Shown in pieces: positions 35,689 to 44,863 of a stretch of DNA of 64,000 nucleotides. The stretch covers positions 162,345-226,344 of the forward strand of contig CAZRCI010000004.1 in assembly GCA_964598535.1 (NCBI GenBank), written 5' to 3'. Origin of the DNA: JALHMI01 sp964598535. GTDB taxonomy: Bacteria; Planctomycetota; Planctomycetia; Pirellulales; PALSA-1355. The notes under the pieces are model-generated. The model saw only the letters and a list, made by a program, of their open reading frames with translations, made no database searches and was not told where the DNA came from. Position 1 is the stretch's first letter. Each line of letters starts with the position of its first letter. The translations under genes and the position numbers were made by a program.

Positions 35689-36096
35689 TCACACCTGGTT
35701 TTTGCGCCCGGATTTCAGGACGCTGTGCCGTCGGCCGCACACGGCAGGCTTGTGCGGTATCTCGCGCGTGCCGGTTTTGTCTGACGCTCCGCGTGGCAAG
35801 CTTGCTTTTCGGGCCGGGTTATGGGGACTGGGAAAGAGATTCCCCCTGCTGTGGGCGGCCTGGCGGGGCGTTCCAGCACCTCTTCCATAAAATAATTGAC
35901 CCGGCTCTTTGGGTTTAGTAATTTCACCAGTCGTGGGGGGGCGCGAGGCAGCCGCCGATCACGAGGACGATTGGCCGAACAACGCGTCGCTTGCGATCTG
36001 GAGCCGGCCGAATGCCGCCTGCTTCGATCGCCATGAGGACTTCATTTCTTTCGCGCCGGAATCGCGCGCAAACCTATCCAAAGCATAGGACGGCTT
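35689..36096. other. Intergenic region after the liv operon
   Basis: No gene is seen. It holds the hairpin CCGCACA-N9-TGTGCGG (35735-35757, no U tract), which may end the liv transcript, and the promoter candidate at 35896-35924. Confidence 0.5.
35896..35924 (+). promoter_or_regulatory. Possible promoter of the patatin-like gene
   Basis: TTGACC (5 of 6), a 17-nt spacer, then TAATTT (weak -10, 3 of 6), with an A/T-rich block CATAAAATAA just upstream. The leader to the start at 36097 would be about 165 nt. Confidence 0.35.
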
Positions 36097-39000
36097 ATGT
36101 TCGATAGACATACCGACCCAGCACATGTGGGAGGCGATCGCCGGGACAACAGCAAGCTGGCTGAAAGTGTGTTTGAGGCGGAGCTTAAGGACATCCGCAT
36201 TCGCCGCGAGAAGGTGTTTGGCGCTCCCCTCCACGATCGTGCGAACGACGTTCGGCAAGATCTGGTCGGTTTGGCGCTGTCGGGTGGTGGCGTACGGTCC
36301 GCGGCCTTTAACAACGGGCTATTGGAGGCCTTCATCCAGACCGGGCTGATTCGCTGGATCGACTACATGTCGACGGTATCGGGCGGGGGCTACATTGGGG
36401 GATGCCTGGCGACGACGCTTCATGAAGGGGGCCAGGCAACGAAAGCTGGCGATGGAGAAAACGATTCCGCCAGCGCGAGGGAATCTGCGACCGCGGCAGA
36501 GCATGCTGCGACGAAGCGTGCCCCGTCCTCAGCGGCGGAAGGAACTGCGCCGAGTGAAGAGGCCAGCGCGGAGAATTCGAGCGCGCAGGGGACCGATGCT
36601 TCCGGCGACGCTGGCGAACGACAGTGCCCAGCGGCGACTCGCGAGTTCTGGAAGGCCCTGGAATTTCCTCCCAAGCAGCGGACGGATAGTTCCGCGGAAG
36701 ATTCCGGGAGAACGTTAAAGACGCCGTTTTATCGCGGCGGGCTATACGTTCGCGAAGGCGTGCAGTTCATGGAAACCCTGATTTGGGGATGCGTATGCAA
36801 CCTGCTAGTCTGGGGCAGCCTGCTTATTTTTCTTGCCGCGCTCGTCGCGCTTGTCTGGCGGGCGTTGGATTTCCCCTGGTTGACCTGTGCGATCCGACAT
36901 ATCGCGCCCTTGTGGCATTCCATTTGGTGGAATGACTACTCGCGTCCATTCATCTACTCAGGCATCTTGTTTCTCGTGTGGGGCATCTGGCGATTCAGGC
37001 TGGCACTCAAGCGTCGTAAGGATCCTGAAATCATCATTCCGTGCAGGCTGCGGCAGGTGTTTTGCTGTGCCATCTGCGGCTGCGCGGTCGGTGTCGCGGT
37101 CTTGCTGGGCAATAGCGAAATGTCCAACCAGCACCAATCGAACCAGGCATCCACAGTTCGAGAGACAAGCACCCAGACGTTTACCATTCTCTTGGGAGCC
37201 GTGGTCACGCTACTGCTTCCTTACCTGAATCCATTGCGCTGGGCGCGTAGCGAAATGCGTCCCGTGGGCCGCGTTGAGGCGCTACTCATGGGATATGCGG
37301 GACTTGGGTTGCTGTTTACCGTTCCCTTCACGGCGATCTATCTATTTGCGCGCGAGGACTTATCTGGCTCGGCGACTTCACGGACTCGCGCATTGGCGCA
37401 CACCGACTTTCGTTGGAGTCCGGAGTTCCTTGCGCGGCTTCGCGACGAATCCGGCCAGAAGCAGGAACCGCCCACCGTGGGCGCCTATGCCTATCAAAGC
37501 ATCGCGAACAACTGGGGCCGACATTCTCAGAAATTCGCCGATCGTCTCGGCCGCTTTGCGACAATGCATGGGTGCACGGATGAGGTTGCGAAGCTTCGCG
37601 AGCAGGCCGACGCGGACGAGGCCACCTTGGACGGCGCATTCAAGCTCTGGGATACCGTCGAGTTGGCGTGTGAAAAATGGGAGCGCGAGGCACACGTTGC
37701 CTGGCTGCGATCGCTCAAGGAACGCCGGCTCCATTTCGAACGCGCCGTGCGCGACGCGATTGGCGAGCACCTGGCCCATGTCATGGAGACTTCAGTGCTC
37801 TCCGACAACCACGTATTGACAACCCTGCGAAAGCGTTTCGCGCGGTACGGAACGACGGATGAGGAAGTCGGGTTTTTCGCGAACATGGGGAACCTGAAGG
37901 AGGGCGAGGAATTTCTGGATAAGCTTTGGCCCCAGGTGCTGGCCACGAATGGCGCCCTTGCAGGCGAAGAGCTGAAACAGGTGAATCGCCTGATTTTCGA
38001 AGCGAGCTATCCGGACTTGGTGCGTCCGCGCGCGCAAGCGAGCTTCCACATGACTTGGGAGAGCGATCAAGTCATACGTATTTATTGGATTCTCGGAGCG
38101 GCGGCCGTTTTTTGGATCGCCGCCAAGCAGATCGATATCAACGGCACCTCGCTGCAAGGGTTCTATCGCGAAAAACTGCGGGACGCCTACTTCGTGGGCA
38201 ATGCGAAGCTCTCGGAATTGGATCCCACAAAGGTCGGCGGGCCGTATCCGATCTTTTGCGCTGCGCTAAACTTCTTTGACGATGTTCCGTGGCGAGTCGC
38301 CCAGTTCAGCCAAACCTATACCTTTATTTTCAGCCGATATTTCTGCGGGTCGGAGTCGTTGTCGATCCAGCCGGACAAGCAGCGTCAAGTCGGGGGGGCA
38401 TCGCAGGAGCCTTCAACGCATGGATATGCGCCGACCTCGACCTACTGCGGCAATCAGCTCGACGTGCCGACGGTCGCCGCCATCTCCGGCGCGGCTTTTT
38501 CTCCGGCGATCTTTCGCAACGCTTTCATGACGTTTGGGACGTTTTTCTTGAACCTGCGACTGGGGCAGTGGTTGAAGAACCCTCGGCCGTTCGACGACAG
38601 GTCCGAAACCCCTCGGGCGCTCGACCGAAGGAAGGACAATTATTTTGCGCCGTCGTTGCCGATTATTCGGGACTTTGTCGAAACGGTTCTCTGCAAGCGG
38701 AAGAAGCCGGAGGAGTGGAAGTATTGCTTTGTTAGCGATGGCGGTCACAACGACAACTTGGGACTAGCGCCGCTCGTGCTGCGGCGGTGCCGATTGATCA
38801 TTGTGTCCGACGCCTCGCAGGATGAAAACTACGAGTTCGAGCCGCTGCTCAAGTTTTATCGCCGCATCCGGATGCGGTTTGGGATGGACATGCTGCAATA
38901 TCATCAAGGCAAAGCTTCGCCGAAGACGTTCGAGCTTGCGCCGTTGCGGCCGCGAAAGATCAGCGCTCGCCGTTCGCGCGAACGGCGGTCCGCCTCGCAG

Positions 39001-39789
39001 TTGCTGGATGCGATGGTCGGATCGCATCGGGTTCGCGACGAGCACGACGTGCATACCGCCAATCAATCGCGCGAACATTTCATTCTGGCCAGGTTGCAGT
39101 ATCCGGAGCCGGAAGAGAGCGCCCTGTTTGTGTACCTTAAGCCATCATTTACCGGAGACGAGCCCGTCGACCTGATCCAATATCGCCACGAGAACCCGGC
39201 GTTTCCTCACGATCCGACGACCGACCAGATGTATTCCGAGGACCAGGTCGAGTCGTACCGTAGGCTGGGGCACCATATCGGCATGCGGCTGTGCGAGCGC
39301 TTGCAACGAGGATTCGAGTCGTCCAGCGAGGATTTGAGCCTGTGGGACATGAACTTCACCGTGGAAGACTTAGTCAGCAAACTTACGCACCGGCCCTGGA
39401 ACCGGTACTCGTACGACGACCCGAGGGTCGCTGTGTTGATCAAGCAACTCGACACTCCACCGTCGCAGGCGTCGGCGGTTCGGCTGCGACTCACCAAAAT
39501 CGGTCGACGTGTTCTCGAAACTCTTTGCGTCGTCAGCGTCAATCGCAAGGCCCACTCGGTGAACCAGCGAATCAACGCGCTGCTTACCATCCGCCAGATA
39601 CTTACCAATTCGCCACTTGCGGTCCGAAGTTGGCAACTTGCCGAGGTACGGGCGATGGCAAAGTCCGTCAAGGAGGATGATCCGAGTTCCTTGGTACAGA
39701 GCACTGCGGCGGATATTCTGGACCTTGCTGCCCGGCTTGGCCCCCCTGGTGTTCCCACCAACGGAGCCGCCACGAGGCAGCCGGTCTAG
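36097..39789 (+). CDS. Giant multi-pass patatin-like phospholipase domain protein
   Basis: A 1230-aa membrane protein. ATG 36097 is preceded by AGGA. The oxyanion motif LSGGGVRSAAFNNGLLEAF is near residues 61-79, the presumed nucleophile Ser95 is in STVSGGGYIGG, and the presumed catalytic Asp881 is in SDGGHNDNLGLAPL. Between them lie a low-complexity Ala/Ser/Glu part (about 110-190), five hydrophobic helices (about 227-257, 284-304, 321-339, 361-378, 396-417), a long helical region, and a sixth helix (661-675). The C-terminal 300 residues are soluble. It may be a membrane-bound lipase. The classical GxSxG is VSGG here, as in many bacterial patatins. Confidence 0.8.
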   Translation: MFDRHTDPAHVGGDRRDNSKLAESVFEAELKDIRIRREKVFGAPLHDRANDVRQDLVGLALSGGGVRSAAFNNGLLEAFIQTGLIRWIDYMSTVSGGGYIGGCLATTLHEGGQATKAGDGENDSASARESATAAEHAATKRAPSSAAEGTAPSEEASAENSSAQGTDASGDAGERQCPAATREFWKALEFPPKQRTDSSAEDSGRTLKTPFYRGGLYVREGVQFMETLIWGCVCNLLVWGSLLIFLAALVALVWRALDFPWLTCAIRHIAPLWHSIWWNDYSRPFIYSGILFLVWGIWRFRLALKRRKDPEIIIPCRLRQVFCCAICGCAVGVAVLLGNSEMSNQHQSNQASTVRETSTQTFTILLGAVVTLLLPYLNPLRWARSEMRPVGRVEALLMGYAGLGLLFTVPFTAIYLFAREDLSGSATSRTRALAHTDFRWSPEFLARLRDESGQKQEPPTVGAYAYQSIANNWGRHSQKFADRLGRFATMHGCTDEVAKLREQADADEATLDGAFKLWDTVELACEKWEREAHVAWLRSLKERRLHFERAVRDAIGEHLAHVMETSVLSDNHVLTTLRKRFARYGTTDEEVGFFANMGNLKEGEEFLDKLWPQVLATNGALAGEELKQVNRLIFEASYPDLVRPRAQASFHMTWESDQVIRIYWILGAAAVFWIAAKQIDINGTSLQGFYREKLRDAYFVGNAKLSELDPTKVGGPYPIFCAALNFFDDVPWRVAQFSQTYTFIFSRYFCGSESLSIQPDKQRQVGGASQEPSTHGYAPTSTYCGNQLDVPTVAAISGAAFSPAIFRNAFMTFGTFFLNLRLGQWLKNPRPFDDRSETPRALDRRKDNYFAPSLPIIRDFVETVLCKRKKPEEWKYCFVSDGGHNDNLGLAPLVLRRCRLIIVSDASQDENYEFEPLLKFYRRIRMRFGMDMLQYHQGKASPKTFELAPLRPRKISARRSRERRSASQLLDAMVGSHRVRDEHDVHTANQSREHFILARLQYPEPEESALFVYLKPSFTGDEPVDLIQYRHENPAFPHDPTTDQMYSEDQVESYRRLGHHIGMRLCERLQRGFESSSEDLSLWDMNFTVEDLVSKLTHRPWNRYSYDDPRVAVLIKQLDTPPSQASAVRLRLTKIGRRVLETLCVVSVNRKAHSVNQRINALLTIRQILTNSPLAVRSWQLAEVRAMAKSVKEDDPSSLVQSTAADILDLAARLGPPGVPTNGAATRQPV

Positions 39790-39807
39790 CGGCCCGTTGA
39801 CATAAGC

Positions 39808-40404
39808 TCAATCGTGTGGGACCGGTGACGCGTCTTGCGCCGCGTTTTCTTCGCGCAGCCGCACGGGGCCGAAATCCGCGGGGTATTTGGCGTTGGCGTC
39901 GGCATAGAACGCGCGGATGCGGTCCATGTCGGCGGTGATGTCGCCCGAGGGTTCGAAGACCTCGAACAGGCCTCCGCGTTTGTGTTTGAAGTCGAGCAGG
40001 CCCAGGACCAATGGCACTCGTGCTCCGCGGGCGATGTGATAGAAGCCACTCTTCCAATACTCGCTTCGGCTGCGAGTCCCCTCGGGGGTAATGAGCAGCG
40101 CCAGCTCGTCGCGTTGCTGAAACTCTTCGACCAGTTGCTCGACGGCGTTGTGCCGCGCGCGGCGATCGACCGGAACGCCGCCCAGGAAGCGCATCAGGAT
40201 TCCCAGCGGTCCTTTGAACAAGGTATGTTTACCGACCCAGGAGACGCGAATTCCGTAAACGTAGCTCAGGGCCAGCATGACCGGCACGTCCCAGTTGCTG
40301 GTGTGGGGCGCCGCGATGATCACGTACTTTGGCATGGGCGGTTTTGCGCCGCCAAGCTGCCAGCCGATCAGCCACAGGTAAAAACGGCCCAGCCAGTATT
40401 TCAT
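39808..40404 (-). CDS. 1-acyl-sn-glycerol-3-phosphate acyltransferase-like (LPLAT) protein
   Basis: A membrane-associated acyltransferase of the PlsC type, 198 aa. ATG 40404 starts MKYWLGRFYLWLIGWQLGG; the open frame further upstream is rejected as low-quality. The HX4D motif is APHTSNWDVPV (about 35), KGPLGILMRFLGGVPVDR follows, and PEGTRSR is the second conserved block (about 109). It transfers an acyl chain in phospholipid synthesis or a related pathway. The short length fits the bacterial group often annotated as glycerol acyltransferase. It is convergent with the patatin-like gene, whose stop is 19 bp away. Confidence 0.88.
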   Translation of the reverse strand: MKYWLGRFYLWLIGWQLGGAKPPMPKYVIIAAPHTSNWDVPVMLALSYVYGIRVSWVGKHTLFKGPLGILMRFLGGVPVDRRARHNAVEQLVEEFQQRDELALLITPEGTRSRSEYWKSGFYHIARGARVPLVLGLLDFKHKRGGLFEVFEPSGDITADMDRIRAFYADANAKYPADFGPVRLREENAAQDASPVPHD

Positions 40405-40632
40405 CGTGTGTGTGCCGAGGTAATGATTGGTGTGGCTCCTGACTCGGCCGGGGCATGTTGACCGACAACGAACGTCATCGGCACGGCAAGCCCTCCAGTA
40501 TGACCGCCCGCCGCGATTCTCGACAGGGTCTCGCGAACGTTTGGGTTTCGCGAACGTTAGAACGCCGCATGCCAAGAATACGTCACATTGACCGTTAGCA
40601 ACAGGAATTCCCGGCCGCCGAGATTTGCTACG

Positions 40633-40929
40633 ATGGGAAATAAACGCCGAGAGACCGCCATGCGTCTGGCCCACGAATTGCAACCTATTTACGACTTGGA
40701 AATGCGGCTGGGCAATTCGGTCGCTTACATCGCCGAGCCGGCAGGAACCGCATGTCCGTACGCCGTGGTTCTTAAAGAGCCGCTGCACAAGGACCAGATT
40801 GAGCGCGAGCTGTCGCTGCCCGAGACGGTGCATTACTGGGAATCGCACGACGCGCACTACCCGATCGAAGCAGGCTACCAGTGCATGGTCACCCGACATA
40901 CCGTCGCCGGGCCCATTCCGGAGAAGTGA
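40633..40929 (+). CDS. Conserved-looking hypothetical protein (98 aa)
   Basis: A small soluble acidic protein beginning MGNKRRETAMRLAHELQPIYDLEMRLGN; ATG 40660 is an alternative start, and a GTG-type frame start lies at 40588. It carries ...AYIAEPAGTACPYAVVLKEPLHKDQIERELSLPETVHYWESHDAHYPI..., a mixed alpha/beta pattern with no motif I can name. The stop is 5 bp before the DUF488 start, so the two are probably one operon. Function unknown. Confidence 0.7.
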   Translation: MGNKRRETAMRLAHELQPIYDLEMRLGNSVAYIAEPAGTACPYAVVLKEPLHKDQIERELSLPETVHYWESHDAHYPIEAGYQCMVTRHTVAGPIPEK

Positions 40930-40934
40930 TTGCC

Positions 40935-41489
40935 ATGCCGGCGGCAATCTTCACGATCGGTCACTCGACGCATCCACTCGATACGTTTCTCGAATTGTTG
41001 CGGCAGCACGGCATCGAAACGCTGGCGGATATCCGCAGCTACCCGGGGTCGCGCAAGCATCCGCAGTTCGGCCAACAGCCTCTCGCGTCCGCGCTCGCGG
41101 CGGCAGGCATCGAATACCATTGGCTCAAGCGATTAGGCGGGCGGCGCGGCAAAGCGGCCGTGCCATCGGATCGCAACCGTGGCTGGCGTAACGACAGCTT
41201 TCGCAATTACGCCGACTACATGGAGACGCAGGAGTTTCAGGAGGGCATTGAAGAACTGTTGGCGTTGGCAGACAGAAAGCGCACGGCCACGATGTGCTCC
41301 GAGGGCCTCTTCTGGCGCTGTCATCGCCGGCTGGTGAGCGACTATCTCCTAGCGCGGGGCCGCGCGGTTTGGAATGTCCTGCCCGACGGCAAGCTCGCGC
41401 CGCACGTGCTTACCGCCGGCGCGATTATTCGCGCGGGCGCGGTGAGTTATCCCGCCTCGGACGCCGACCAGGGCCGGCTATTCGAGTGA
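40935..41489 (+). CDS. DUF488 protein
   Basis: A DUF488 family protein (184 aa). ATG 40935 starts MPAAIFTIGHSTHPLDTFLELLRQHGIETLADIRSYPGSRKHPQF, the standard N-terminal signature, and CSEGLFWRCHRRLVSDYL holds the conserved Cys/Glu/His. Members are thought to act on nucleic acids or in stress responses; no activity is established. It follows the small hypothetical gene within 5 bp. Confidence 0.93.
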   Translation: MPAAIFTIGHSTHPLDTFLELLRQHGIETLADIRSYPGSRKHPQFGQQPLASALAAAGIEYHWLKRLGGRRGKAAVPSDRNRGWRNDSFRNYADYMETQEFQEGIEELLALADRKRTATMCSEGLFWRCHRRLVSDYLLARGRAVWNVLPDGKLAPHVLTAGAIIRAGAVSYPASDADQGRLFE

Positions 41490-41579
41490 ACGCACTGGGC
41501 GCAGCGCGAGAATTCGCTATCCTCTCTCCCCAGAAGTGGATCCCAATTTCGACTAATCTTGCAGCGGATGTCGTGTAAT

Positions 41580-42389
41580 ATGGCTCAACCGCGCGTCGTG
41601 CTGATTACGGGAGCTTCGTCTGGCATCGGCCGGGCTTGTGGCGTGCACCTGGCGGCGCGTGGCTGGCGCGTGTTTGGCGCCTCGCGTAAGGAATCGCCGG
41701 CCGACGCGGGCTTCGCGATGGTGCGGATGGACGTCGACGAGGATGGTTCGGTCGAGCGCGGCGTGGCCGACGTCCTAAAACAGGCGGGCCGCATCGACGC
41801 GGTGGTGAACAACGCCGGCTACTCGCTGGCCGGCTCGGTCGAAGACACCAGCATCGACGAGGCCAAGGCGCAGTTCGAGACCAACTTTTTCGGCACGCTG
41901 CGGGTCTGCCACGCGGTGTTGCCGACGATGCGCTCGCAGCGACGAGGGCACATCGTCAATATCAGCTCGCTGGCGGGCACGTTCGGTTTGCCGTTCGAGG
42001 GGATCTACAGCGCCAGCAAATTTGCTCTCGAAGGCCTGAGCGAGGCGTTGCGCTATGAAACTCGCCGCTTCGGTATTCACGTGGCGCTCGTCGAGCCGGG
42101 CGACTATCAGACCGCGATTACGGCCAGCCGGCGCGTGGCGGCGGCAGCTCGGACCAACGAAGCCTACCGCGAGCGGTTTGCGCACTTCAGCCAGAAGCAG
42201 GAACACCTCGAGCAGACCGCGACTACGCCCGAGCCGATCGCCCGGCTGGTCGAGCGGATTTTGAACGATCCGCGGCCGAAGCTACGGTATCCGATCGGAA
42301 TGCCGAGCCAGACGATGGTCGTGCCACTGCGACGGTGGCTGCCGCAGCGAGCGTTCGATTGGTTGGCATTTCGGCTGATGGGCGAGTGA
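41580..42389 (+). CDS. Short-chain dehydrogenase/reductase (classical SDR)
   Basis: NAD(P)-dependent oxidoreductase, 269 aa. ATG 41580 begins MAQPRVVLITGASSGIGRACG with the TGxxxGIG cofactor loop; VNNAGYS at about 82 and the active-site set SS...YSASK (Ser near 137, Tyr near 150, Lys near 154) are complete. The C-terminal part (RRFGIHVALVEPGDYQTAI) is typical of the 'oxidoreductase' SDRs acting on lipids or retinoids. Substrate unknown. Confidence 0.93.
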   Translation: MAQPRVVLITGASSGIGRACGVHLAARGWRVFGASRKESPADAGFAMVRMDVDEDGSVERGVADVLKQAGRIDAVVNNAGYSLAGSVEDTSIDEAKAQFETNFFGTLRVCHAVLPTMRSQRRGHIVNISSLAGTFGLPFEGIYSASKFALEGLSEALRYETRRFGIHVALVEPGDYQTAITASRRVAAAARTNEAYRERFAHFSQKQEHLEQTATTPEPIARLVERILNDPRPKLRYPIGMPSQTMVVPLRRWLPQRAFDWLAFRLMGE

Positions 42390-42543
42390 CGCTCTCGGCC
42401 CGCATTTCGCGGCGATTAGACGGCGATTAGACATGGACCCGCGCGGCAGGCTATCCTTGAGGCGAAATTGTGTATGCCTCGCGAATCGCCCGCTCGCAAG
42501 ATTGCAGGTCTTTTTCCCGCCTAGTCAGGATCATCATATCATC

Positions 42544-43617
42544 ATGAAGCTCTTTCCGGTACATGGTTGCGTTGCGTTTCTGCTCGTTGTGTTTGTCGCG
42601 GGCTCGGTTCCGGCGGCGGACGATATCGTGATCGAACGCGTAATTGGTCCCGAGTATCCGGGCAAGTACAAGCATCCGGCGACGATCGAGGAGTTCGATA
42701 ATGGCGACCTGTACATCGCCTACTATGGCGGCGACGGCGAATACGCCGAGCGGACGGCCGACTATGGAATGCGCAAGAAGGCCGGCGAAACACAATGGTC
42801 CGAGCCGGAAGTGATCGCCGAGACACCGTTTTATTCAGACGGCAATGTCGTGATCTGGCAAGCGCCGGACGGCGTGGCGTGGATCTTCTATGTCGTGCGG
42901 TTTGGCGACACCTGGAGCACGTCGCGGATCGCGGCCAAGCTCTCGCGCGATCGCGGCCACTCCTGGAGCGATTCGTTCATGGTCGATCTCGAAGAGGGGA
43001 TGATGGTTCGCAGCCGGCCGCTGGTACTTTCCAGCGGCGAGTACTTGCTGCCCGTCTATCGCGAAACGGGGCACGACACCGAGTTGGTCGGCGCGGACAG
43101 TGTCTCGCTATTTTTGCGATTTGACCCGAACACCAAGAAGTGGAGCCGTTCCGAGCCCATTCGCTCGAAGCGCGGCAACATCCAACCGTCGGTCGTCGAG
43201 CTTTCGCCGGGCAAGTTGCTGGCCTATTGCCGGCGAGGCGGGGGATACGGGCCCGGGACCGAAGGCTTCACCGTGATGGCCACGTCGGACGATGGTGGCC
43301 GCACCTGGAGCGAAGGTCAGGACACGAAGTTTCCCAATCCGAACGCGGCGATTGATTTGTTGAAGCTCAAGAATGGCCACTTGTTGTTCGTTTACAACAA
43401 CAGCCCGGTGGAGCGCACGCCCCTGACCGTGGCCATTTCGACCGATGGCGGAAAGACCTGGCCGCACTCGCGGGACATCGCCACGGGCGACTTCGACTAC
43501 GCTTATCCCTATGCGATTCAAGGTCGCGACAGCAAGATTCGCCTGATCTACACCTCGCACGCGCGCAGCCAGATCAACGTGGCGACGTTCGACGAGTCGG
43601 CCATTACGGGCAAGTAG
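42544..43617 (+). CDS. Secreted sialidase-family (BNR repeat) exo-glycosidase-like protein
   Basis: ATG 42544 gives a signal peptide (MKLFPVHGCVAFLLVVFVAGSVPAA), 357 aa. Asp-box BNR motifs S-x-D-x-G-x-T-W are visible as SRDRGHSWSD, TSDDGGRTWSE and STDGGKTWPHS. This points to a six-bladed propeller of the sialidase superfamily. Catalytic Arg triad and Tyr/Glu cannot be assigned with certainty, so it could be another member acting on glycans. It opens the secreted catabolic cluster. Confidence 0.85.
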   Translation: MKLFPVHGCVAFLLVVFVAGSVPAADDIVIERVIGPEYPGKYKHPATIEEFDNGDLYIAYYGGDGEYAERTADYGMRKKAGETQWSEPEVIAETPFYSDGNVVIWQAPDGVAWIFYVVRFGDTWSTSRIAAKLSRDRGHSWSDSFMVDLEEGMMVRSRPLVLSSGEYLLPVYRETGHDTELVGADSVSLFLRFDPNTKKWSRSEPIRSKRGNIQPSVVELSPGKLLAYCRRGGGYGPGTEGFTVMATSDDGGRTWSEGQDTKFPNPNAAIDLLKLKNGHLLFVYNNSPVERTPLTVAISTDGGKTWPHSRDIATGDFDYAYPYAIQGRDSKIRLIYTSHARSQINVATFDESAITGK

Positions 43618-43695
43618 CCGAAGCGATGCTCACGCCGTTTCCTTCGCAAGATCCGGCGTTTGGCCGCCGGAAGCCGCCGATTCTTAGGCATTTGC

Positions 43696-43724
43696 TTGAC
43701 GCTCTTCGGGCGGCTACCCACAAT
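43696..43724 (+). promoter_or_regulatory. Possible promoter upstream of the YdjC gene
   Basis: TTGACG, 17-nt spacer, CACAAT (4 of 6), 68 bp before the ATG at 43792. Confidence 0.35.
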
Positions 43725-43791
43725 CGAGGCTTTGGTAGACTCTGATCGGTGTCTACCTTTCAACAACCACGCACACCCGGACGCACTCGCT

Positions 43792-44796
43792 ATGCCCCGC
43801 TCCTCCGTATTGTTTCGTGCCACACTCGCACTTGCCATTGCCTTCTTTGCATGGAGCTCTGCCGCCCGGGCCGAAACCTGGGCCGAAAAGCTCGGCTACC
43901 CGTCGGGCAAGATCATCCTGATGTTGCACGCCGACGACATCGGGATGTGCTACGAAGCGAACGAGTCGGCCAAGAACTACCTGCCCAGCGGGCGGATTCA
44001 ATCGGCGGCGCTGATGGTTCCGTGCCCTTGGTTCAACGAGATCGCCGGCTGGTACCAGGAGAACCCGCAGTACGATCTTGGTTTGCATCTGACGATGAAC
44101 AGCGAGTGGAAGTGGTATCGCTGGGCGCCCGTGGCCGGTAAGGACGCCGTGCCGGGCATGTGCGACAAGGAAGGCTATCTGCATCGCGGCGTGCTCGAAA
44201 CCGCCACCAAGGCCAAGCCCGAGGAGATCGAAACCGAGATTCGCGCCCAGGTCGAACGCGCGCTCGAGCGCGGCATTCGTCCGGGCCACATCGACACGCA
44301 CATGGGCACGCTTTATGCCCGTCCGGATTTTACGGCCGCTTATATGCGCGTGGCCGAGGAGTATCACATTCCGGCGATGGTCGTGGAGCCGACGCCCGAG
44401 GTGATCGATAAGTTCCGCAAGAAGGGTTACCCGGTCACCAAGCAGGGCCTGGAGCTGATGGCCAACTACAAGCTGCCGAAGCTCGACGACTTCAACAGCA
44501 CACTCGACGGCAAGACCTACGAAGACAAGAAGCAGAAGTTTTATGAGCTCGTGCGGTCGCTCTCGCCGGGGCTGAACGAGATCATCTTTCATCCTTCGAC
44601 GCTGAGCGAAGGGCTCAAGAAGATCACCGGCAGTTGGCAGCAGCGTGCCTGGGAAGCCCAGATGTTCGATGATCCGGAAGTGATTGCTTTCCTCGAGCGT
44701 GAAGGCGTTGAGTTCACGAACTGGAAGGAGATCATGGCCCGCTTCGACGAGCGTTTTCCCGAGGTGAAGGCCAAGGCCCCCAAGGCCGCGAAGTAA
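43792..44796 (+). CDS. YdjC/ChbG-type polysaccharide deacetylase
   Basis: A secreted member of the YdjC family (334 aa), which deacetylates chito-oligosaccharides and similar glycans using a metal. ATG 43792 gives a signal peptide ending ARAE. Motifs: LMLHADDIGMCYEANE (about residues 42-57; metal-binding Asp pair), DLGLHLTMN, GHIDTHMGTLYARPDF with the second His, and FHPST near 265. It is usually intracellular in enterobacteria, but here it is exported. It lies next to the fusion polysaccharide enzyme, 67 bp before its ATG. Confidence 0.88.
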   Translation: MPRSSVLFRATLALAIAFFAWSSAARAETWAEKLGYPSGKIILMLHADDIGMCYEANESAKNYLPSGRIQSAALMVPCPWFNEIAGWYQENPQYDLGLHLTMNSEWKWYRWAPVAGKDAVPGMCDKEGYLHRGVLETATKAKPEEIETEIRAQVERALERGIRPGHIDTHMGTLYARPDFTAAYMRVAEEYHIPAMVVEPTPEVIDKFRKKGYPVTKQGLELMANYKLPKLDDFNSTLDGKTYEDKKQKFYELVRSLSPGLNEIIFHPSTLSEGLKKITGSWQQRAWEAQMFDDPEVIAFLEREGVEFTNWKEIMARFDERFPEVKAKAPKAAK

Positions 44797-44863
44797 GAGA
44801 GTAGAGGATGTCGGCGCTCGTTGCGCAATCGAGCGAAGCTTGTGGCCGTGGAGGACGTTGGGC

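Noticed and set aside
40405..40632. Possible upstream part of the acyltransferase (minus strand, to 40947)
   Set aside because: It overlaps the start of the divergent small gene and shows no hydrophobic or conserved character.
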